Below, in pieces: positions 52,058-64,000 of a stretch of 64,000 bases of DNA (positions are counted from its first letter, which is position 1; each line of letters begins with the position of its first letter). The DNA comes from Rhabdophis nuchalis (lineage: Eukaryota > Chordata > Lepidosauria > Squamata > Natricidae), in the NCBI GenBank assembly GCA_039707465.1, contig CM077652.1, forward strand, positions 39,618,118-39,682,117. Direction: 5' to 3'. The notes beneath the pieces were generated by a model. The model saw only the letters and a list, made by a program, of their open reading frames with translations. It was not told the DNA's origin and searched no databases. The translations under genes and the position numbers were made by a program.

Positions 52058-54048
52058 TTAGCCAGGAACTGCAAATTTGGATCGAGAGCTCAAATTCGAA
52101 CGAGAAACACAAATTGGATGGTATCTGGGATGTAGAAGCTGGAAAACAAGTCGATTGGTTGATCTGAGCTTTCCCTGAGAAGTTACAGCCAAGCGTATCT
52201 CTGTATTGAGGAAAGAACTCAATTTAGCCAGGAACTGCAAATTTGGATCGAGAGCTCAAATTCGAACGAGAAACACAAATTGGATGGTATCTGGGATGTA
52301 GAAGCTGGAAAACAAGTCGATTGGTTGATCTGAGCTTTCCCTGAGAAGTTACAGCCAAGTGTATATCAGAATTGAGGAAAGAATTCAATTTAGCCAGGAA
52401 CTGCAAATTTGGATGCAGAGCTCAAATTAGAACGAGAAACACAAATTGGATGCTATCTGGGATGTAGAAGCTGAAAAACAAGTCGATTGGTAGATCTGAG
52501 CTTTCCCTGAGAAGTTACAGCCAAGTGTATATCAGAATTGACAAATGAACTCAGTTTAGCCAGGAACTGCAAATTTGGATGCAGAGCTCAAATTCGAACG
52601 AGAAACCCATATTGGATGCTATCTGGAATGCTAATCCCGAAAAACAAGTCGATCGGTTGATCTGAGCTTTCCCTGAGAAATTACAGCCAAGCGTATCTCA
52701 GTATTGAGGAAAGAACTCAATTTAGCCAGGAACTGCAAATTTGGATCGAGAGCTCAAATTTGAACGAGAAACACAAATTGGATGGTATCTGGGATGTAGA
52801 AGCTGAAAAACAAGTCGATTGGTTGATCTGAGCTTTCCCTGAGAAGTTACAGCCAAGTGTATATCAGAATTGAGGAAAGAATTCAATTTAGCCAAGAACT
52901 GTAAATTTGGATCCAGAGTTCAAATTTGAACGAGAAACACAAATTGGATGCTATCTGGAATGCTAAACCCGAAAAACAAGTCGATTGGTTGATCTGAGCT
53001 TTCCCTGAGAAGTTACAGCCAAGCGTATATCAGAATTGACAAAAGAACTTAGTTTAGCCAGGAACTGCAAATTTGGATCCAGAGCTCAAATTCGAACGAG
53101 AAACACATATTGGATGGTATCTGGAATGCTAAACCCGAAAAACAAGTCGATTGGTTGATCTGAGCTTTCCCTGAGAAGTTACAGCCAAGCGTATCTCAGT
53201 ATTGAGGAAAGAACTCAATTTAGCCAGGAACTGCAAATTTGGATCGAGAGCTCAAATTCGAACGAGAAACACAAATTGGATGGTATCTGGGATGTAGAAG
53301 CTGGAAAACAAGTCGATTGGTTGTTCTGAGCTTTCCCTGAGAAGTTACAGCCAAGTGTATATCAGAATTGAGGAAAGAATTCAATTTAGCCAAGAACTGC
53401 AAATTTGGATCCAGAGTTCAAATTCGAACGAGAAACACAAATTGGATGCTATCTGGAATGCTAAACCCGAAAAACAAGTCGATTGGTTGATCTGAGCTTT
53501 CCCTGAGAAGTTACAGCCAAGTGTATATCAGAATTGAGGAAAGAATTCAATTTAGCCAAGAACTGCAAATTTGGATCCAGAGTTCAAATTCGAACGAGAA
53601 ACACAAATTGGATGCTATCTGGAATGCTAAACCCGAAAAACAAGTCGATTGGTTGATCTGAGCTTTTCCTGAGAAGTTACAGGCAAATGTATATCAGAAT
53701 TGACAAAAGAACTCAGTTTAGCCAGGAACTGCAAATTTGGATGCAGAGCTCAAATTCGAATGAGAAACACAAATTGGATGCTATCTGGAATGCTAAACCC
53801 GAAAAACAAGTCGGTTGGTTGATCTGAGCTTTCCCTGAGAAGTTACAGCCAAGCGTATATCAGAATTGACAAAAGAACTCAGTTTAGCCAGGAACTGCAA
53901 ATTTGGATCCAGAGCTCAAATTCGAACGAGAAACACAAATTGGATGCTATCTGGGATGTAGAAGCTGAAAAACAAGTTGATTGGTTGATCTGAGCTTTCC
54001 CTGAGAAGTTACAGCAAAGTGTATATCAGAATTGAGGAAAGAATTCAT
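52058..54048. repeat. 13-monomer HOR copy, leading into the next domain
   Basis: Repeats the previous copy at offset 2,157 bp, including the exchanged block from about 53,218. At about 54,030-54,110 it continues into GGATGGAATCTGGGATG and the arrangement of the last domain, so the series ends here. Confidence 0.8.
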
Positions 54049-57000
54049 TTAGCCAAGAACTGCAAATTTGGATCCAGAGCTCAAATTCGAACGAGAAACA
54101 CATATTGGATGGAATCTGGGATGTAGAAGCGGAAAAACAAGTCGATTGGTTGATCTGAGCTTTCCCTGAGAAGTTACAGCCAAGTGTATATCAGAATTGA
54201 GGAAAGAATTCAATTTAGCCAAGAACTGCAAATTTGGATCCAGAGTTCAAATTCGAACAAGAAACACAAATTGGATGCTATCTGGAATGCTAAACCCGAA
54301 AAACAAGTCGATTGGTTGATCTGAGCTTTCCCTGAGAAGTTACAGGCAAGCGTATATCAGAATTGACAAAAGAACTCAGTTTAACTAGGAACTGCAAATT
54401 TGGATCCAGAGCTCAAATTCGAACGAGAAACACATATTGGATGCTATCTGGAATGCTAAACCCGAAAAACAAGTCGATTGGTTGATCTGAGCTTTCCCTG
54501 AGAAGTTACAGCCAAGTGTATATCAGAATTGAGGAAAGAATTCATTTAGCCAAGAACTGCAAATTTGGATCCAGAGCTCAAATTCGAACGAGAAACACAT
54601 ATTGGATGGTATCTGGGATGCTGAAGCCGAAAAACAAGTCGATTGGTTGATCTGAGCTTTCCCTGAGAAGTTACAGCCAAGCGTATATCAAAATTGACAA
54701 AAGAACTCAATTTAGCCAGGAACTGCAAATTTGGATCCAGAGCTCAAATTCGAACGAGAAACACATATTGGATGGTATCTGGGATGCAGAATCCGAACAA
54801 CAAGTCGATTGGTTGATCTGAGCTTTCCCTGAGAAGTTACAGCCAAGCGTATATCAGAATTGACAAAAGAACTCAGTTTAGCCAGGAACTGCAAATTTGG
54901 ATCCAGAGCTCAAATTCGAACGAGAAACACATATTGGATGCTATTTGGAATGCTAAACCCGAAAAACAAGTCGATTGGTTGATCTGAGCTTTCCCTGAGA
55001 AGTTACAGCCAAGCGTATCTCAGTATTGAGGAAAGAACTCAATTTAGCCAGGAACTGCAAATTTGGATCGAGAGCTCAAATTTGAACGAGAAACACAAAT
55101 TGGATGGTATCTGGGATGTAGAAGCTGAAAAACAAGTCGATTGGTTGATCTGAGCTTTCCCTGAGAAGTTACAGCCAAGTGTATATCAGAATTGAGGAAA
55201 GAATTCAATTTAGCCAAGAACTGTAAATTTGGATCCAGAGTTCAAATTCGAACGAGAAACACAAATTGGATGCTATCTGGAATGCTAAACCCGAAAAACA
55301 AGTCGATTGGTTGATCTGAGCTTTCCCTGAGAAGTTACAGCCAAGCGTATATCAGAATTGACAAAAGAACTCAGTTTAGCCAGGAACTGCAAATTTGGAT
55401 CCAGAGCTCAAATTCGAATGAGAAACACAAATTGGATGCTATCTGGAATGCTAAACCCGAAAAACAAGTCGGTTGGTTGATCTGAGCTTTCCCTGAGAAG
55501 TTACAGCCAAGCGTATATCAGAATTGACAAAAGAACTCAGTTTAGCCAGGAACTGCAAATTTGGATCCAGAGCTCAAATTCGAACGAGAAACACAAATTG
55601 GATGCTATCTGGGATGTAGAAGCTGAAAAACAAGTTGATTGGTTGATCTGAGCTTTCCCTGAGAAGTTACAGCAAAGTGTATATCAGAATTGAGGAAAGA
55701 ATTCATTTAGCCAAGAACTGCAAATTTGGATCCAGAGCTCAAATTCGAACGAGAAACACATATTGGATGGAATCTGGGATGTAGAAGCGGAAAAACAAGT
55801 CGATTGGTTGATCTGAGCTTTCCCTGAGAAGTTACAGCCAAGTGTATATCAGAATTGAGGAAAGAATTCAATTTAGCCAAGAACTGTAAATTTGGATCCA
55901 GAGTTCAAATTCGAACGAGAAACACAAATTGGATGCTATCTGGAATGCTAAACCCGAAAAACAAGTCGATTGGTTGATCTGAGCTTTCCCTGAGAAGTTA
56001 CAGCCAAGTGTATATCAGAATTGACAAAAGAACTCAGTTTAGCCAGGAACTGCAAATTTGGATCCAGAGCTCAAATTCGAACGAGAAACACATATTGGAT
56101 GGTATCTGGGATGCAGAAGCCGAACAACAAGTGGATTGGTTGATCTGAGCTTTCCCTGAGAAGTTACAGCCAAGCGTATATCAGAATTGACAAAAGAACT
56201 CAGTTTAGCCAGGAACTGCAAATTTGGATCCAGAGCTCAGATTCGAACGAGAAACACATGTTGGATGGTATCTGGAATGCTAAACCCGAAAAACAAGTCC
56301 ATTGGTTGATCTGAGCTTTCCCTGAGAAGTTACAGCCAAGCGTATCTCAGTATTGAGGAAAGAACTCAGTTTAGCCAGGAACTGCAAATTTGGATGCAGA
56401 GCTCAAATTAGAACGAGAAACACATGTTGGATGGTATCTGGAATGCTAAACCCGAAAAACAAGTCCATTGGCTGATCTGAGCTTTCCCTGAGAAGTTACA
56501 GCCAAGCGTATCTCAGTATTGAGGAAAGAACTCAGTTTAGCCAGGAACTGCAAATTTGGATGCAGAGCTCAAATTAGAACGAGAAACACAAATTGGATGC
56601 TATCTGGGATGTAGAAGCTGAAAAACAAGTCGATTGGTTGATCTGAGCTTTCCCTGAGAAGTTACAGCCAAGCGTATATCAGAATTGACAAAAGAACTCA
56701 GTTTAGCCAGGAACTGCAAATTTGGATCCAGAGCTCAAATTCGAACGAGAAACACATATTGGATGGTATCTGGGATGCAGAAGCCGAAAAACAAGAGGAT
56801 TGGTTGATCTGAGCTTTCCCTGAGAAGTTACAGCCAAGCGTATATCAGAATTGACAAAAGAACTCAGTTTAGCCAGGAACTGCAAATTTGGATCCAGAGC
56901 TCAAATTCGAACGAGAAACACATATTGGATGGTATCTGGGATGCAGAAGCCGAACAACAAGTGGATTGGTTGATCTGAGCTTTCCCTGAGAAGTTACAGC

Positions 57001-60000
57001 CAAGCGTATATCAGAATTGACAAAAGAACTCAGTTTAGCCAGGAACTGCAAATTTGGATCCAGAGCTCAGATTCGAACGAGAAACACATGTTGGATGGTA
57101 TCTGGAATGCTAAACCCGAAAAACAAGTCCATTGGTTGATCTGAGCTTTCCCTGAGAAGTTACAGCCAAGCGTATCTCAGTATTGAGGAAAGAACTCAGT
57201 TTAGCCAGGAACTGCAAATTTGGATGCAGAGCTCAAATTAGAACGAGAAACACATGTTGGATGGTATCTGGAATGCTAAACCCGAAAAACAAGTCCATTG
57301 GCTGATCTGAGCTTTCCCTGAGAAGTTACAGCCAAGCGTATCTCAGTATTGAGGAAAGAACTCAGTTTAGCCAGGAACTGCAAATTTGGATGCAGAGCTC
57401 AAATTAGAACGAGAAACACAAATTGGATGCTATCTGGGATGTAGAAGCTGAAAAACAAGTCGATTGGTTGATCTGAGCTTTCCCTGAGAAGTTACAGCCA
57501 AGCGTATATCAGAATTGACAAAAGAACTCAGTTTAGCCAGGAACTGCAAATTTGGATCCAGAGCTCAAATTCGAACGAGAAACACATATTGGATGGTATC
57601 TGGGATGTAGAAGCTGGAAAACAAGTCGATTGGTTGATCTGAGCTTTCCCTGAGAAGTTACAGCCAAGTGTATATCAGAATTGAGGAAAGAATTCAATTT
57701 AGCCAGGAACTGCAAATTTGGATGCAGAGCTCAAATTAGAACGAGAAACACAAATTGGATGCTATCTGGGATGTAGAAGCTGAAAAACAAGTCGATTGGT
57801 AGATCTGAGCTTTCCCTGAGAAGTTACAGCCAAGCGTATATCAGAATTGACAAAAGAACTCAGTTTAGCCAGGAACTGCAAATTTGGATCCAGAGCTCAA
57901 ATTCGAACGAGAAACACAAATTGGATGCTATCTGGGATGTAGAAGCTGAAAAACAAGTTGATTGGTTGATCTGAGCTTTCCCTGAGAAGTTACAGCAAAG
58001 TGTATATCAGAATTGAGGAAAGAATTCATTTAGCCAAGAACTGCAAATTTGGATCCAGAGCTCAAATTCGAACGAGAAACACATATTGGATGGAATCTGG
58101 GATGTAGAAGCGGAAAAACAAGTCGATTGGTTGATCTGAGCTTTCCCTGAGAAGTTACAGCCAAGTGTATATCAGAATTGAGGAAAGAATTCAATTTAGC
58201 CAAGAACTGCAAATTTGGATCCAGAGTTCAAATTCGAACGAGAAACACAAATTGGATGCTATCTGGAATGCTAAACCCGAAAAACAAGTCGATTGGTTGA
58301 TCTGAGCTTTCCCTGAGAAGTTACAGGCAAGCGTATATCAGAATTGACAAAAGAACTCAGTTTAACTAGGAACTGCAAATTTGGATCCAGAGCTCATATT
58401 CGAACGAGAAACACATATTGGATGCTATCTGGAATGCTAAACCCGAAAAACAAGTCGATTGGTTGATCTGAGCTTTCCCTGAGAAGTTACAGCCAAGTGT
58501 ATATCAGAATTGAGGAAAGAATTCATTTAGCCAAGAACTGCAAATTTGGATCCAGAGCTCAAATTCGAACGAGAAACACATATTGGATGGTATCTGGGAT
58601 GCTGAAGCCGAAAAACAAGTCGATTGGTTGATCTGAGCTTTCCCTGAGAAGTTACAGCCAAGCGTATATCAAAATTGACAAAAGAACTCAATTTAGCCAG
58701 GAACTGCAAATTTGGATCCAGAGCTCAAATTCGAACGAGAAACACATATTGGATGGTATCTGGGATGCAGAATCCGAACAACAAGTCGATTGGTTGATCT
58801 GAGCTTTCCCTGAGAAGTTACAGCCAAGCGTATATCAGAATTGACAAAAGAACTCAGTTTAGCCAGGAACTGCAAATTTGGATCCAGAGCTCAAATTCGA
58901 ACGAGAAACACATATTGGATGGTATCTGGAATGCTAAACCCGAAAAACAAGTCGATTGGTTGATCTGAGCTTTCCCTGAGAAGTTACAGCCAAGCGTATC
59001 TCTGTATTGAGGAAAGAACTCAATTTAGCCAGGAACTGCAAATTTGGATTGAGAGCTCAAATTCGAACGAGAAACACAAATTGGATGGTATCTGGGATGT
59101 AGAAGCTGGAAAACAAGTCGATTGGTTGATCTGAGCTTTCCCTGAGAAGTTACAGCCAAGTGTATATCAGAATTGAGGAAAGAATTCAATTTAGCCAGGA
59201 ACTGCAAATTTGGATGCAGAGCTCAAATTAGAACGAGAAACACAAATTGGATGCTATCTGGGATGTAGAAGCTGAAAAACAAGTCGATTGGTAGATCTGA
59301 GCTTTCCCTGAGAAGTTACAGCCAAGCGTATATCAGAATTGACAAAAGAACTCAGTTTAGCCAGGAACTGCAAATTTGGATCCAGAGCTCAAATTCGAAC
59401 GAGAAACACAAATTGGATGCTATCTGGGATGTAGAAGCTGAAAAACAAGTTGATTGGTTGATCTGAGCTTTCCCTGAGAAGTTACAGCAAAGTGTATATC
59501 AGAATTGAGGAAAGAATTCATTTAGCCAAGAACTGCAAATTTGGATCCAGAGCTCAAATTCGAACGAGAAACACATATTGGATGGAATCTGGGATGTAGA
59601 AGCGGAAAAACAAGTCGATTGGTTGATCTGAGCTTTCCCTGAGAAGTTACAGCCAAGTGTATATCAGAATTGAGGAAAGAATTCAATTTAGCCAAGAACT
59701 GCAAATTTGGATCCAGAGTTCAAATTCGAACGAGAAACACAAATTGGATGCTATCTGGAATGCTAAACCCGAAAAACAAGTCGATTGGTTGATCTGAGCT
59801 TTCCCTGAGAAGTTACAGGCAAGCGTATATCAGAATTGACAAAAGAACTCAGTTTAACTAGGAACTGCAAATTTGGATCCAGAGCTCAAATTCGAACGAG
59901 AAACACATATTGGATGCTATCTGGAATGCTAAACCCGAAAAACAAGTCGATTGGTTGATCTGAGCTTTCCCTGAGAAGTTACAGCCAAGTGTATATCAGA

Positions 60001-63000
60001 ATTGAGGAAAGAATTCATTTAGCCAAGAACTGCAAATTTGGATCCAGAGCTCAAATTCGAACGAGAAACACATATTGGATGGTATCTGGGATGCTGAAGC
60101 CGAAAAACAAGTCGATTGGTTGATCTGAGCTTTCCCTGAGAAGTTACAGCCAAGCGTATATCAAAATTGACAAAAGAACTCAATTTAGCCAGGAACTGCA
60201 AATTTGGATCCAGAGCTCAAATTCGAACGAGAAACACATATTGGATGGTATCTGGGATGCAGAATCCGAACAACAAGTCGATTGGTTGATCTGAGCTTTC
60301 CCTGAGAAGTTACAGCCAAGCGTATATCAGAATTGACAAAAGAACTCAGTTTAGCCAGGAACTGCAAATTTGGATCCAGAGCTCAAATTCGAACGAGAAA
60401 CACATATTGGATGCTATTTGGAATGCTAAACCCGAAAAACAAGTCGATTGGTTGATCTGAGCTTTCCCTGAGAAGTTACAGCCAAGCGTATCTCAGTATT
60501 GAGGAAAGAACTCAATTTAGCCAGGAACTGCAAATTTGGATCGAGAGCTCAAATTTGAACGAGAAACACAAATTGGATGGTATCTGGGATGTAGAAGCTG
60601 AAAAACAAGTCGATTGGTTGATCTGAGCTTTCCCTGAGAAGTTACAGCCAAGTGTATATCAGAATTGAGGAAAGAATTCAATTTAGCCAAGAACTGTAAA
60701 TTTGGATCCAGAGTTCAAATTCGAACGAGAAACACAAATTGGATGCTATCTGGAATGCTAAACCCGAAAAACAAGTCGATTGGTTGATCTGAGCTTTCCC
60801 TGAGAAGTTACAGCCAAGTGTATATCAGAATTGACAAAAGAACTCAGTTTAGCCAGGAACTGCAAATTTGGATCCAGAGCTCAAATTCGAACGAGAAACA
60901 CATATTGGATGGTATCTGGGATGCAGAAGCCGAAAAACAAGTGGATTGGTTGATCTGAGCTTTCCCTGAGAAGTTACAGCCAAGCGTATATCAGAATTGA
61001 CAAAAGAACTCAGTTTAGCCAGGAACTGCAAATTTGGATCCAGAGCTCAGATTCGAACGAGAAACACATGTTGGATGGTATCTGGAATGCTAAACCCGAA
61101 AAACAAGTCCATTGGTTGATCTGAGCTTTCCCTGAGAAGTTACAGCCAAGCGTATCTCAGTATTGAGGAAAGAACTCAGTTTAGCCAGGAACTGCAAATT
61201 TGGATGCAGAGCTCAAATTAGAACGAGAAACACATATTGGATGCTATCTGGAATGCTAAACCCGAAAAACAAGTCCATTGGCTGATCTGAGCTTTCCCTG
61301 AGAAGTTACAGCCAAGCGTATCTCAGTATTGAGGAAAGAACTCAGTTTAGCCAGGAACTGCAAATTTGGATGCAGAGCTCAAATTAGAACGAGAAACACA
61401 AATTGGATGCTATCTGGGATGTAGAAGCTGAAAAACAAGTCGATTGGTTGATCTGAGCTTTCCCTGAGAAGTTACAGCCAAGCGTATATCAGAATTGACA
61501 AAAGAACTCAGTTTAGCCAGGAACTGCAAATTTGGATCCAGAGCTCAAATTCGAACGAGAAACACATATTGGATGGTATCTGGGATGCAGAAGCCGAAAA
61601 ACAAGAGGATTGGTTGATCTGAGCTTTCCCTGAGAAGTTACAGCCAAGCGTATATCAGAATTGACAAAAGAACTCAGTTTAGCCAGGAACTGCAAATTTG
61701 GATCCAGAGCTCAAATTCGAACGAGAAACACATATTGGATGGTATCTGGAATGCTAAACCCGAAAAACAAGTCGATTGGTTGATCTGAGCTTTCCCTGAG
61801 AAGTTATAGCCAAGCGTATCTCTGTATTGAGGAAAGAACTCAATTTAGCCAGGAACTGCAAATTTGGATTGAGAGCTCAAATTCGAACGAGAAACACAAA
61901 TTGGATGGTATCTGGGATGTAGAAGCTGGAAAACAAGTCGATTGGTTGATCTGAGCTTTCCCTGAGAAGTTACAGCAAAGTGTATATCAGAATTGAGGAA
62001 AGAATTCATTTAGCCAAGAACTGCAAATTTGGATCCAGAGCTCAAATTCGAACGAGAAACACATATTGGATGGAATCTGGGATGTAGAAGCGGAAAAACA
62101 AGTCGATTGGTTGATCTGAGCTTTCCCTGAGAAGTTACAGCCAAGTGTATATCAGAATTGAGGAAAGAATTCAATTTAGCCAAGAACTGCAAATTTGGAT
62201 CCAGAGTTCAAATTCGAACGAGAAACACAAATTGGATGCTATCTGGAATGCTAAACCCGAAAAACAAGTCGATTGGTTGATCTGAGCTTTCCCTGAGAAG
62301 TTACAGGCAAGCGTATATCAGAATTGACAAAAGAACTCAGTTTAACTAGGAACTGCAAATTTGGATCCAGAGCTCATATTCGAACGAGAAACACATATTG
62401 GATGCTATCTGGAATGCTAAACCCGAAAAACAAGTCGATTGGTTGATCTGAGCTTTCCCTGAGAAGTTACAGCCAAGTGTATATCAGAATTGAGGAAAGA
62501 ATTCATTTAGCCAAGAACTGCAAATTTGGATCCAGAGCTCAAATTCGAACGAGAAACACATATTGGATGGTATCTGGGATGCTGAAGCCGAAAAACAAGT
62601 CGATTGGTTGATCTGAGCTTTCCCTGAGAAGTTACAGCCAAGCGTATCTCAGTATTGAGGAAAGAACTCAATTTAGCCAGGAACTGCAAATTTGGATCGA
62701 GAGCTCAAATTTGAACGAGAAACACAAATTGGATGGTATCTGGGATGTAGAAGCTGAAAAACAAGTCGATTGGTTGATCTGAGCTTTCCCTGAGAAGTTA
62801 CAGCCAAGTGTATATCAGAATTGAGGAAAGAATTCAATTTAGCCAAGAACTGTAAATTTGGATCCAGAGTTCAAATTCGAACGAGAAACACAAATTGGAT
62901 GCTATCTGGAATGCTAAACCCGAAAAACAAGTCGATTGGTTGATCTGAGCTTTCCCTGAGAAGTTACAGCCAAGTGTATATCAGAATTGACAAAAGAACT

Positions 63001-64000
63001 CAGTTTAGCCAGGAACTGCAAATTTGGATCCAGAGCTCAAATTCGAACGAGAAACACATATTGGATGGTATCTGGGATGCAGAAGCCGAAAAACAAGTGG
63101 ATTGGTTGATCTGAGCTTTCCCTGAGAAGTTACAGCCAAGCGTATATCAGAATTGACAAAAGAACTCAGTTTAGCCAGGAACTGCAAATTTGGATCCAGA
63201 GCTCAGATTCGAACGAGAAACACATGTTGGATGGTATCTGGAATGCTAAACCCGAAAAACAAGTCCATTGGTTGATCTGAGCTTTCCCTGAGAAGTTACA
63301 GCCAAGCGTATCTCAGTATTGAGGAAAGAACTCAGTTTAGCCAGGAACTGCAAATTTGGATGCAGAGCTCAAATTAGAACGAGAAACACATATTGGATGC
63401 TATCTGGAATGCTAAACCCGAAAAACAAGTCCATTGGCTGATCTGAGCTTTCCCTGAGAAGTTACAGCCAAGCGTATCTCAGTATTGAGGAAAGAACTCA
63501 GTTTAGCCAGGAACTGCAAATTTGGATGCAGAGCTCAAATTAGAACGAGAAACACAAATTGGATGCTATCTGGGATGTAGAAGCTGAAAAACAAGTCGAT
63601 TGGTTGATCTGAGCTTTCCCTGAGAAGTTACAGCCAAGCGTATATCAGAATTGACAAAAGAACTCAGTTTAGCCAGGAACTGCAAATTTGGATCCAGAGC
63701 TCAAATTCGAACGAGAAACACATATTGGATGGTATCTGGGATGCAGAAGCCGAAAAACAAGAGGATTGGTTGATCTGAGCTTTCCCTGAGAAGTTACAGC
63801 CAAGCGTATATCAGAATTGACAAAAGAACTCAGTTTAGCCAGGAACTGCAAATTTGGATCCAGAGCTCAAATTCGAACGAGAAACACATATTGGATGGTA
63901 TCTGGAATGCTAAACCCGAAAAACAAGTCGATTGGTTGATCTGAGCTTTCCCTGAGAAGTTATAGCCAAGCGTATCTCTGTATTGAGGAAAGAACTCAAT
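54049..64000. repeat. Mosaic HOR domain (5-, 9-, 13-, 15-monomer steps)
   Basis: A block beginning with GGATGGAATCTGGGATG and GTAGAAGCGG occurs at about 54,049, 58,030, 59,522 and 62,010, with spacings of 3,981, 1,492 and 2,488 bp (24, 9 and 15 monomers). A second block with GAGCTCAGATTCG and CCATTGGCTGATC variants recurs at about 56.0, 56.9, 60.8 and 63.0 kb. Over the last 2.2 kb the offset is again 2,156 bp (13 monomers), and a private TTATAGCC variant is shared at 61,804 and 63,960. The window ends inside this domain. Confidence 0.75.
56039..57590. repeat. 5-monomer tandem duplication (830 bp)
   Basis: Monomers from 56,039 recur from 56,869 at offset 830 bp (5 x 166). Shared variants are GCCGAACAACAAGTGG, GAGCTCAGATTCG (56,233 and 57,063), CATGTTGGATGG and CCATTGGCTGATC (56,464 and 57,294). 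The second copy runs slightly less than a full unit before the order changes. Confidence 0.8.

Larger units (their letters stand above)
36213..64000. repeat. 166-bp satellite array, block 3
   Basis: About 167 further monomers in the same orientation, with the same A, B and C subtypes plus local variants. Examples are a 2-bp deletion variant (CAGCCGTGTATA in place of CAGCCAAGTGTATA) at about 39,261, 39,923, 42,071, 44,228, 46,881 and 49,037, and an AAATTAGAAYGAG variant common from 36.5 to 63.5 kb. The block ends in mid-monomer at the last base of the window. No interspersed element, gene or unique sequence is seen. Confidence 0.97.

Overview
The window is almost entirely one satellite DNA array. 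A 166-bp monomer of about 39% G+C repeats head to tail from the first base to the last, roughly 370 times, and is broken only by two copies of the same retrotransposon fragment. No unique flanking sequence is visible, so the array continues past both ends. There is no functional protein gene, RNA gene or prokaryotic signal.

The organism is a eukaryote and most likely a vertebrate. The inserted fragment is the 3' end of a CR1/L2-clade LINE: the distal part of ORF2 with motifs such as LDYCNSLY, HWLPV and ALWNDLP, a short GC-rich 3' UTR and an (ATT)n tail. Such elements are common in squamates and other reptiles, and also occur in other vertebrates. The squamate assignment is an inference from the LINE only. 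I could not match the 166-bp monomer to a named satellite family.

Layout. (1) 1-14.7 kb: a nested direct duplication at 0.9-6 kb, then a unit of about 6 kb in two copies (2.78-8.76 and 9.05-14.70 kb). (2) 13.8-37.1 kb: a unit of about 11.5-11.8 kb duplicated head to tail, each copy carrying the same LINE insertion (23.38-24.40 and 35.20-36.21 kb). Inside it, copy 1 has a 7-monomer and a 9-monomer tandem duplication, while copy 2 has one 16-monomer duplication. (3) 37.1-44.7 kb: short irregular multimers. (4) 44.7-54.1 kb: a 13-monomer higher-order repeat of about 2,156 bp in four copies, one block of six monomers being exchanged between copies. (5) 54.1-64 kb: a mosaic of 5-, 9-, 13- and 15-monomer repeats.

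The monomers fall into at least three recurrent subtypes arranged in higher-order repeats (HORs). Many subtype-defining differences are C/T or G/A changes at CpG sites. Copies of the large units are nearly identical by eye, which implies recent unequal exchange or segmental duplication. Size and HOR organisation fit a centromeric or pericentromeric satellite, but nothing in the sequence proves that role. Boundaries of the large units are estimates made by eye from shared variants, good to about one monomer.
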